Shown: positions 48,301 to 59,900 of the stretch, piece after piece
Layout of the letters: each line of letters opens with the position of its first letter
Position numbering within the stretch: position 1 is the first letter of the stretch
DNA from: Streblospio benedicti
Taxonomy: Eukaryota; Annelida; Polychaeta; Spionida; Spionidae
DNA length: 64,000 nucleotides
Assembly (NCBI GenBank): GCA_019095985.1
Contig: CM032660.1
Coordinates: 26,731,913-26,795,912 of the forward strand
Direction of reading: 5' to 3'
The notes under the pieces: model-generated
What the model was told of the DNA's origin: nothing
What the model saw: the letters and a program-made list of their open reading frames with translations, nothing else
Databases searched by the model: none
Translations under genes and position numbers: made by a program

Positions 48301-50977
48301 CCTCAAACAAGACATATTCAATTTGCAAATCAATAGCTCAAGTAGTCTTCGAGTTATCAGCCTGTTTATTTCGGACGGGCGCACGGACTGGCGGATGGAC
48401 GGACGGACAGAAGCAAAGCAAGAAATCCCCTTCGGACTTCGTTCGGGGAGATTTAATGATTTTTCAACTTCGCTTCACCAAAAAAGTTTCAACGTGATAG
48501 ACAAAATGGAACCGGTGCTTTTCAAATGGCAATGCATTATAATCTACACTTTCGACAGCTCTGCTTCTACTGAAGCGAGGAAGACCCAAGCACCCATGAT
48601 GGAATTTCGAATAAACTTTCACTAAGCGCTAGCTGTATCGCACTCCATAGAACAGTTGGACATGAGCGTAATCTCGATCACTTCGGCCACTATCTGAACC
48701 GCACACAATCATAGAACAGTTGGACATGGACAATTCTGAAGACTTACAACCACTATCTGAACTGTACTAATAACGAATAAATATATGAATACGGTCAATT
48801 CTGAAAATCAATAAACATTTTTGTGTTTTCTTTGTTTCTTAAACCACTTCAATAAAATACACTTGTGCTTTTTTCTTTTGTTGATTCTTTTTTTCTTATT
48901 TACCCAATAAATACATAGGGGGACTGGCACAGAAGACCCTGTACCAGAAACTCCCAACAGAATGGTGTTTTTTAAGGGTCTACTGTGCCAGTCCCCCTAT
49001 GGGTGTATACTTTTCTTTTTTCTTATTATCCAATAAACACATAGGGGGACTGGCACAGAAGAACCTTAAAAAACCCTTCTGTTGGGAGTTTCTGGCACTG
49101 TGCCAGTCCCCCTATGGGTGTATACTACTACTGTGTCCCTAGAGTAAACCTGTTTACATGGGACAGGGACAGAGGAACAGAAGCAGACCTAAAAGTCTCC
49201 CTCCAGAATAGGGGAGACTAATGAAACTGTTATAGTACGTAGCATGCAATACTATCATGGGTTTACTCCTATAGATGTAGAAATTCTGGTTTCCACTACT
49301 GCTTTCACCATATAGACGTAAAAATAGCACTCAGTAAAGCTAGCGGCACATCTCCTATCAAATGGGATATGAAACCGTGACCCGTGTATCATTCAATACA
49401 GTTAAGATGTTGTATAGCGATCACAGGTTAAAACCAATCCACACAAGCTGCTCGATGTGATATCTTAATTTGCCCATATTGCTTAAACATACAAAAATAA
49501 GTTAGCACCACCAGAGGTGACAAACCAGATTGGTTCTATATGTTGTCATTTCATATTTTTGAAAATTAAAAAATTTAACATAATGCATGTAGCATTGTAT
49601 ATTATGTATCTATTAATGGTCTGGAATGGATTCAAGTATGGATTGTTTGGGTCCATGTGAGCTAGCGACTTAGAGGTTACCATTTTCAAGTGACAAACCA
49701 AATTTGAGAACCCTAACTCAAACGATGCGACCTGTAGAGGGGTAACAAACCAGATGGTTGGATGGATAAAACTAATGGCTGATAAGCGAGTGTAGAAACA
49801 TTCTGATAATAAAACTTAATTATAGTACAAGGTGTAGGAAATTGACTGTTACACAAAGTCTCGATGGTCTTATAGCTTAGTTTCAAGTACAACATGAGAC
49901 CATGACCCATGCATCATGCAATGCAATTGGAATGCTGCATTGGTCAAATTTTCTTTCTAAATCATACACATCCATTTCAACTGATGTATTAGATTTCTGG
50001 TGTATTTTCTCGCAAAGTCAGGCAATATTTATCCAATTCAGGCTGTGAATCTAATCACAGACATACGGGTAGTATGCTACGAATAGACTAGTACAGAAGC
50101 CCTTTTACTACTATACAAGCAGTAATAGTGGACATGGACAAACATAGCTTACCTCATGGCAAGCTGTCACTATCTGTGAGCTGAAGTCTGTAGCTGTTTG
50201 TTCGTCAACCATCTTCATCTATAAATCATTAAAAACAATCCCATTATATTACATTTTGTGTCAGTGTATCAAGATATATTATCATTTTCTTTTTGATATG
50301 TTACTGTTTATTAAAATATATATTGTTAATAAAATTCAAATAATTGAAATAATACCTACCTTTGTGACAAGATGACCAAGTATTATGCAAGTTTTTGTCT
50401 GGAAACAAAATTGCATAGAGTGAGTTAGTCAAATGTAAAGAATAAAAGAAGTATTCATTTAAATAAGGATATGAAGTTACCTTTAAGAAAACTTTCTTGG
50501 TAGACTTCAGCAATTCCAAAATATCCTCTTTTAGCAACCAAAATATTACCTAAGCAACAAGGAAGGAGAGTTCAATAAATCATTGTACATGTTCAGTGCT
50601 CAGAAAACTGTATAAAATCTATATTGAATAATAACCAAACACTAAAATTATGAAGATCATAACTTACTGGGCACTTCTCTACAAGAACCATAATAAGATC
50701 ACTGAAATCAGGAAAACATCACTTCAATGAGTATCTATTTGTAAATTAATATCGAAGTGTATTTACTGGAAATAGTTAATATCAGATGGACACAGAAGGA
50801 AATCACAATAAACATCTTGTATTTACTGGAAATAGTTAATATCAGATGGACACAGAAGGAAATCACAATAAACATCTTGATTCTAATTTAATAAATTAAC
50901 AAATCATACCGATGCTGAGAGAATTTCTTGAACTCCTCACGTAAAACTGAAAGCAACGGTTCAAGGATTTCTTTTAC
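42357..50977 (-). CDS. MYBBP1A: MYBBP1A C-terminal exons and basic tail
   Basis: Exons 50977-50910 (VKEILEPLLSVLREEFKKF), 50703-50669 (DLIMVLVEKCP), 50549-50481 (VIFWLLKEDILELLKS), a tiny 39-base exon 50398-50360 (TKTCIILGHLVTK), 50218-50153 (MKMVDEQTATDFSSQIV), 43092-42980 (KLLSEELVKNIELVKAGKK) and 42573-42357. The last exon encodes a Lys-rich, acidic-patched tail with PPKKRKE and KKSKKKGKAK, the expected nucleolar/nuclear localisation tail, and stops at 42357-42359. An ATTAAA on the minus strand at 42268-42263 is a possible poly(A) signal, lying inside a duplicated repeat tail. The intron from 50152 to 43093 (7 kb) contains the whole Polinton-like element. Confidence 0.88.
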
Positions 50978-53900
50978 CTGTAAAAATGAAGAAAAAAAGT
51001 ACTATTTTTTTTTCATATATGACATCCATACAAAAAGGGGAAAAGGTAAAGACACTGTTGGTTATCAATTTTTTACCTCCGAAAATTTTATGCCTTCAGC
51101 ACTTCATCAGATATTGAACATTTGGGTTGCCAAATGTTCGATGTCTGATGAAGTACTGAAATAACAAATATTTCCAAGAAAATACAATTAATACATACAT
51201 GTATATGTCCCATACATGTGAGTGACATGATGTTATCTATTTTAATAATTCATGGTACAAACAGATGGACAAACCTTTTTTTGATACATACACAAATGAT
51301 GACAAAATAAGAAAATTATCAATTTATTGAAATAGCTAAGTATAGCAAATATTGTATTCTATAGTATGAAAAAGATTTTTCCTTGTGAGGTTCATAGATG
51401 ACCAGCTGCTCTGGTATTTTATGACTATGGTTTACGATAAAATATTCATACCGTCTTTTTCCTACTGTATGTTCCTGAGATAAGTTCAGAGTGAGACACT
51501 CCAGTGTTTCCCATGATAAGATTGACAAGATATGCACAGCCGCTCCCAACATTTAAGATCATCTGATATCCTGTAACTGAAATTATCAAAAACAACAATC
51601 AGTTATATTATGTCAAAGTTTGTAAAAAAAGTAATGCACATGCATATGCTTCATAGTAGCAATAATAAAAAATTACCTTTGGACGAAAGAGTAATTAGTT
51701 TCTCCAGCACATCGATTGTCTCTTGAACGTCAACTGGATCACCACCTTTAATCTGAAGCAAATGTTTTAATCATGCAAGCACCAACCAATCATATTTTGT
51801 AAATCTGCACTCCAATACTTTGATTACAATTTATACATATATGAATTATTTGGACTTGATTATTTGACATTGACATGAGAGGATTCTTTCTACAAGTCAA
51901 GAGGGCTGAATCTCAGCCACTGCTGGAACTTGAAACCACAAATATTGTACATCAGTATACCAGTGTCATATACTCATGTATAGACTTCAAGTCACATCAT
52001 ATTATTCGAGTACCCAACATAACACGGTTGTATCTACAAATATGCGAATCCCGACCCATGTTCTGGTACCTGATATGCTCGTGAAAACGCAAGTCATAAG
52101 TTATATATTTGCTTTCATACACTATCTTCCTTTAGCCATAATCTATACTCCTATCAACATTGATTCTTCCTTTCCAACTGTGGCGAGTGGCTTGGAATTT
52201 ACACTTGCCAGTAGAATTCTGGCTCGTGACGAGTGTCTAATCTGCACACTGATGTCGATTTTTGAAAATTATCAACTGTTAATTCTCACAGATTTTCCCT
52301 GACTGTCCAAACCCTGTAATATGCATCGTTCTAACTTACTTTGATTCCTAGTAGGTGTTTGTACGTCTTGGTGGCCACCTGATGAAGATCCTTTGCTTTG
52401 GAGTCTCTCAGTGAACTCTCCATCACAGTGAGGACTGGTATTAACAGTGGCACAAGCAAAGCAGGAGAAACCTCCGATTGTTCTAACCCCATTAGAAAAT
52501 CTAAAATTCTGGAAGAAGACCAACATATTATTAATTCCTTTTATCATAATTGATTCTCAAACACCATGAATTAAATATGCTTGTATGAAGTCTCAGTTCT
52601 TAATACATATTTTACTTTCAAAGTGTTAGTGTATCAAGTACATAAAACTAATTACTTTGTTTTGAACTCAGTCATTTGTTTCTGCTTTTCTTTATCTGCC
52701 TTTTTACCCTTCAATTTTTGTTTCAAGACATTAGCCAATACTTTGTCAAGAGCAAACATCTCGTCATCACCAAGTTCCTCCTGCTCCTGATACATTTAAA
52801 AGCAAAAGCGAATTATCAACACATTATTTTACTTATTTTACCTCTAGTTGTATATATATTATTGCTTTAAAAATAGAGCTGATAGCTTTCATTTATAAGA
52901 TTCAACATCAGTAAAAAATGATACGAAAATCGTTTTATTAACTTTTTACAATCTTATAATTTTATCTATCATTGCAGGTAAATAACGATGGGTGCATACC
53001 TCCTCTCCCTCACTGTCAGCAGCTGCCTTGCCTAGAGCAGCTTTTACATTCTTCCGTAAATCCTCAATAGCATCATTGTCAAGATCTTCATCCTCATCAC
53101 CTGAATCTTCATCAGAGCTACTTTCCTCACTTGATTCTTCATCTTTTCCTATGAAAACACAGTGTTAAAATTAACTCAGTAAACTTATGATAAGTATATC
53201 ACCCAATATTGTGGATAAGCAATACGTGACGAAGGGAAGTTATTTCAAAGCACCATTTTCTTGCTTTTGATCTTCTGAAGACTCATCCTCTTCCTCTTCC
53301 ACTTCCATTTCTTCTTCCTCATCTTCCTCAAAAGCAAGTGCTTCATCGTCACCTGCTCCCGACTCTAAAGCCTGTAATATTCACAACAGTTGCAGTTTTG
53401 CACATAGAAAATTATCAATTGACAGACTTTGAAATGTTTGAATAATATCAATATTATGACAACTGACCTCAATAATAATGTTGATTGCATTAGGTGTCAT
53501 GCTACTGCCTAGCATAGAGAACACTGTCTTCACCACTGTTCTGAGCAGTTGACTTTCTCTGGCGAGCAGACTTAGCAACAATTCAGTTATCACCTAGAAA
53601 TAAGCCAGTTAATATTGATTATAAATACTTCAATCCATTGGGAAAGTGAGTTGCTTCGGGTGTAACAAAAACACCACGCGTACTTGCAGTGACATCATTA
53701 ACAAGATGATACTTGGGAATTCTCAAGGAAACCTACGTGTCACACGCTCGAGGTCACACATCACACAATTATATGTCAGAGAGGTGAAAACATAGTCATG
53801 CGTGCATACAAATACATGCATACTAATGTAATGGAACGTGGCCATTTTTTGACATGGTATTTCTATACTTGAAGTTGGTATATTTTGCTAGTTATGAATT

Positions 53901-56900
53901 TAAGTCATGGCTTTAATCGTATATAACAAAAACCACCACCTATATTATAAACTAACAGGTGAACTTTAAAACATTTGACGTATTTGCTGGTTAACGTCTG
54001 CATTGTCAAACACGACACAAGTGCGTTCGTTTTCACCGTGAAAACAGGAAAAGGAAACAAGGGTTTTCTTTAGAATAGCCTCATTCCACCAGTTCTGGTC
54101 GGTTGGAAACATAATAACACACCATGGGTCTGGATGACTAAGTAAATACAAACTCAATATAAATAAATGTAACATTTGTCAATAAAAACAAAAAACAAAA
54201 AAAACATGAAATAAATAAAACTCGAATATCAAACGCACTGAGCAACAAAACTTTAAAGGATGGAACGCAATATTTCAGATACCTCGCCATCGAAAATACC
54301 ATATTCACACCTATTATTAACGTAGTACTAAGGCATGTATCAAACCGATTATGCGAACGAAAGTATGACATCATTCAACCAGGCTCTGTAGGTCAGACGC
54401 ATATGCTTCTCACCGGAAGTATGATAATTTTCTCTATTCGTAATCTATTTTCTATCTAAGGGGACCGTAACTATATAAATCGTTTGACGAGAAATTTTGA
54501 GGAAAAAAATCCATGCGGTCTGAAAAAAAAATAAAAATGGTACTATCAATCAGACCGGTAGGCACCAGAAGAAAAAAAACGTAGCCAATTTTCTGTCATA
54601 CGGTCGGGTTTGATAAAAAAAAATACACATCATACCATGAATTCTTTAGATTTAATATTTCAAAAAAAGTTTTTTTATCATACAGTGAGGGTTTTAATAC
54701 AAATAAATATGCAACGTTATATCACGAATTCTGTGCTCTCCGCCATTAAATTGGGGGTGACTTTTAACAAATCAGGTCTTCTGCTGGTGCACGCTTCCAT
54801 TTCATTGAAAACGCAATTCGATTGTAGAGCTACTCGTGTTATTTGCGTTTGCAGTGGTGCGCTGCAATTTTGAAAACCAGCAAAGTAAAACTCGACAATA
54901 GATGGTCATGTGATTGCATACGGCGATCGTACAAAAAACATAAAAAAATGGCAGGTCTGTGACAGGATTCGGCCGATATTTGAATAAAAATGGCAATTTT
55001 TGAGCTCCATCATCGGAATTTTAATAAAATAACAAATAAGTGAGTTTTTTTATGTATCGGGTTCGATCTAGACCTATCGTCGCTACCGTCAAACGATTTA
55101 TATAGCTACGGTCCCCTAATGGATTATTAGTAGAAATATCAGTTTCTTACGATAGTTACATTTGGAGGCTTCAAAAAAAAAAAAAAAAGCTGAACATTTA
55201 CAAACTTTCTTTTCACCTCTATAGGACTTTCATTGAGGTATATCAAATTAATAAAACTATTGCTCTAGTGTGACTGGTCAATGAAAGACAAAGTGTTTGC
55301 CATGTGTTCCTCATGATATTTTGTATTTTATACAATTGCTCTTCGTACAATTACAATGCTTGTATGTAATAATTTAGCAATGACATACCTCCACCCAGGC
55401 AGGTTCATTGTCAACACACACGCTCTTTCTCTTGGACTCTCTCTTCTTGGTTTTGGCTTGGGCTTTTTCATAACATATTTTCACATCTAGAATGACAGCC
55501 AATATAAACATTTAAGACGCACATTAATCACAAATATTATGCACATCATAATTGAAGGATTGAATATATGTAAAATTGCTCTTCTAAAATCAAGTTTAAT
55601 TTATGATAATTTAGTGATATACCTTCAATATATGACGAAACCTCGTCGCTTTCCGACATCAGTTGCTGACCCAACATTAGAAGCAAAAATTCAAACGCTT
55701 GGCCCATCTTTTGGTTTGAAGCATTGCTCTAAAAAGCACCAGTAACTTATAATCAACTATGTTCACAATTTATGAAACAGACTATATATTGCTAAACACA
55801 TATTTAAGTACTCGTAATGCAACTGTGTGTGGGACTTTATTAACTTCTAATCAACCAAGTTGTCATTGCTCACTATTGGCATTGCATATTTGATGTAAAA
55901 ATAGAACTCTTTTTGGAATAACTTTTGAAATAGAAATACTCGCCATCTTGATACCATTGTCATGTGTGACGATGAGATGAGCATAAGCAATACATACCAA
56001 TGTAAATTTTGTGGAAAATAAATAAGTTATGCATTATTTCAAGATCATTTTGAACGATATTTGAATTTGTAGCCTGACATTATCATACATTACTTTACTT
56101 GATGTTTTAATTCATTGTATATACGGGAAATAAGACATTGAAGAATTATGGCAATCATTTGAGTAAAAAAAGGAAAACTTAATTCCTGCATGGGTTGTAA
56201 TAATGATAAAATCCCAGGATAAACAAATGTTTTTATTGCATTTATTATACCTGAGTAGTGATTTTGTCCACCAATCCCATAACTGTTTTAAGGCTCTCAG
56301 TTGTATCATCCTCCCAAGCGGTTAAGATTTCATATTTATTGCTGACGACAAGTTCCTGTTAAACACACACGCACAAAAACACACATTGAAACTGTAATTA
56401 ACTCCCACAACGACAGAACATTTAAATCAAACACACTTTTTCTATAGATATATTGATTGATTTTGTGACAGCAAAAGTCATGTGATGTCATGTGCTGCCA
56501 TCTGGTGACAGAAAATGAATACTGGAAAATGGACATTGAAAATGTCCGAAAATATTAAGACAATAAGTTTTAATGGATTTTTCACAAAATCCATAAAAGA
56601 AGAAATGCAATGAATCTATTTACAAAAAACACTTTTCTATACTTCTAAACATGCGTTTTGAAAAGAGTGTCCAAAATATGTTTTAATTACGCTTTATTTT
56701 TTCTATCTTTAGTTTAACATGGAAGGTACGACCAAAACCACTGAAGGTGGTGCCTTTGCTTTAAATTATCTACAATTTCAAACAGTCTCAACAAATACTT
56801 CAAACATGCAAATGCAGATTAAGAAAGCAGATAATGATTGCAACCTATTTCCAAACTACATAAAATTGCAAATCAGCACTGTGGTAATACATTTACCTCA

Positions 56901-59900
56901 TTAAGTTTTCAAAATTTTACTGCTATCAATCATTATATTAGATTTAAAATGAAATTTGAAACAAACTTACCAGTGTGAATTTATTCAACTCAGAAAGAAT
57001 ATGGACATATATGTTCTTATCCTTTCCTAAAAACAAAAATATTGAGTTAACAAAGGCATTGAATTTTCAATATGCCATTCTGATTATGAGTTTCTATTTA
57101 ACACTTTAAACATTTTAGAACAAAAAGTCTATCATGTGATTGTATTTATTTTTGACGTCATCAGAGAAAAGTGAGTATCAATAAGTACTGTAAACTATAC
57201 TATTATCAAATCATTCCAGTGTATCATAAAAGCAATACAAAAAACTTTATAAAAAATATAAACTTATACCTTTGCAGATATTTGCAGCTTTTGTTAGAGA
57301 TTTGTTGTAAGCCTGCTTCATCCTTATTCTTGTCTGGTCACTTATGTTCTGTTCATCTCTCTAGGAAAAAGATATAAAAGTGGGTTAAACATCACATATA
57401 ATCCATGCTAAATCAAATTGTTGCACAAACTAATATAAAGTAAGCAACAGCAGGTGTCTAAAGTCACTGAACCCCTTTTATAATAGTTATGATCTTTCTT
57501 GAAATCTACCTATGTACCTTAAAATAGGAATTCTCAAGCAAATACTTAAGAATATCAAGCTGAAATTCTGCATCAGCCTTCAAGTGTTGAAAATTGAGCA
57601 GTAATGGAAGCTGCTGACATGCCCACATCACTTCCTGTTCGTGACCGTTATTTTCACTGTAACACAATTTACCTAATGTTAAATCTTTAATTCAGTTTGA
57701 GTACATGTATTTGGCTACAAAAATATTTTTTAAGGATGATATAATTATACAACCAGCACTGTAAAATGGAATGTAGTTCAAAATGATTTCAACACAGAGC
57801 ATTTAAGTGGTTAATACACAAACAAATTATCGGAACAGTACACATTTATGAAAGAATGAAATTGAAAGTAAAATTTACCTTATAATAGCATTGTCAGATT
57901 TCAATATCTTTTTACATGTGTTCCACAACAGCTTGATTCCTTCCTTATTTAGCTGAAATACAAAATAATGATACTGTATTTCTGTGCATTAGAGCCCATG
58001 ATAGCAATATTACAGTTTGTCTTAGAGTTCAAATGGGTTAATAAATGAAAACAAAACAGATTTTTCGTTCAAAATTATTATTGACATTCATGGCCATCAG
58101 CGATCACCCAACACACTAGAACACAAAATCTTTCACCTCAAGATATCATGGACTAATATCCGATCAACTACTAATTATATAAGTCGCTACTCTTTGGGCA
58201 AAATTGGCCAATGATTACCACCTTTATTTTAAGAAGTAAGTATCATGTAAGCTGTTAAAATATCTACACATTTATCCCCACAGACGTAGGTAGTTAATAT
58301 ACCTTACATCCACCAGCAACGTTTAAAAATATATTGGTATTACACTTATCCAAAACCCAATAAAAGTGGGATGGGCTTAACGTTTAAATATGCGCCCACG
58401 TGAGAATTTTTAAAACTTTCGAATGACTCAAAAATAAATGAAAATAGACGTAATTCCTTAGTTTCTTGCATGTTGGCATGGTCTAGGATAAGTGTGAGGA
58501 CCTACTGAATATGGACAACACGTGTCAGACGCAAATGAACATATATTACAAAAAATGTAAAAACAAAGACAGCATACCTTACTAACTATGGTTGAAATGG
58601 CATGTGTTTTCGTACATTGATCAAAGTTGAGGCCGCCATTTACAGACACCAAACACATGAGCATTTCATATTGAGTTTTACCAGACTTCATTTTCTCTGC
58701 TAAATCGCCAATATTTTGTAACTAGAATATAAAAAAAATCAATAACCCCTCTTTACACATAGATGAATACACACAACACATTCATGCGAATTGGTGCCTA
58801 GGTGTATCGAGACAACATTTGATGAAAAAAAAAATTATGTTACGTTTAGTTACTAAGCCAAACAAACTGGTACTTATATATGTGTCATATGGTTGAACTC
58901 ACAGTGTTTCTTGCTAATGTTTGAAGATTATCTTCTTTTTTAGAGCAATGCTTGAAGATATATGTGACAATCTCAGGAGGCAAGATTGTCTTAATGTGAG
59001 AATGCGAATTTTCTTCTGCCAATGCCAGTGGAATCATATTCATCAGGATAAACCAAGTTTCTTTTTCCTTGTTCAAAGGTTCTGGATAAAAAATCATTTC
59101 ATGTGATGATTAGTTAACAAATAAAATGCAAATGCAACATTGAGTGAAATAAAAGAATTCTCATCAATCACAGCGGAGTATACCGGCGGCACAGCTGTTG
59201 TTTTTCTTTGTTTTTTAAAATAATTAAAATAAATTTCAACAAGTGCGGGGGTCTTGCCGTGGCAATGTCGCCAACGAACCCCGGCGGTGGCGGCGAGATC
59301 AAAGGGAATAATCTCCACCTGACGGCATGGGCTGCGACCTTTTAGGAAAAGTGGCCGCGGCGTGGCTTTTTGGCGCCGACGACTACCCGCGGTGCCCCAT
59401 TTGTACCGACGGCCCCAGTATAATGACTTTTTCGTGCCGGTCCTTGCCGCTGGCCTCAACGCAGTGTTGCGCCTCCCCGGGGACCAATGGTTAAACAAAA
59501 ATATTCAAAAAAATGCTATTTTTCTATTTTTAGTAACAAATCCAACGCCGCTGCCGGCACGAAGGTGCGCACGGCACGTATCTAATGGGGGGGGGGGGGT
59601 GTAAGTAATCTAGATTAAGTTGCACCCTTACAGAATTTTATCATTTTGAAACTATAAATGTGCAATAATACTCACAGGTAAACCCCCAAATTTTTTTAGT
59701 TGAGACTGCTCTGATGGAAAACATGACTAATGCATTGGCTCTGATATTCCAAATGCATAGCGGATTGTGCAATAACAATTATGCTATATATGCAGTGATT
59801 GGATGTGAAATCTTGACCTCATATAGGTATATAACTTTGCAATACAAGTAGGCTCGTCATATCTCATGGCTATATATGCAGTATATAGCCCTGATTCAAA

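Larger units (their letters stand above)
43643..49129. mobile_element. Polinton/Maverick-like element, non-autonomous, carrying ankyrin genes
   Basis: A 5487-base element with inverted terminal repeats (43643-43927 and about 48852-49129, nearly identical), ends AGTAGTATAC...GTATACTACT, and a 6-bp direct duplication ACTGTG at 43637-43642 and 49130-49135. Long inverted repeats, AG ends with a short tandem repeat, and 6-bp target duplications are the published hallmarks of Polintons. No capsid, integrase, protease or complete polymerase gene is visible, so it is a shortened, non-autonomous copy. Contents: left ankyrin-SOCS gene (minus), a short polymerase-tail-like stretch (minus), a zinc-ribbon-like reading frame (plus), and a right ankyrin gene (plus) split by a tandem-repeat insertion. 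The near identity of the repeats suggests a fairly young insertion, or repeats kept alike by conversion. It is a broken fossil as a whole, although one gene looks intact. It lies within a MYBBP1A intron. Confidence 0.78.

Noticed and set aside
59094-59498. 134-codon Arg-rich minus-strand frame
   Set aside because: GC-rich sequence lengthens random frames; no motif, and it overlaps the intron flank of a MYBBP1A exon.
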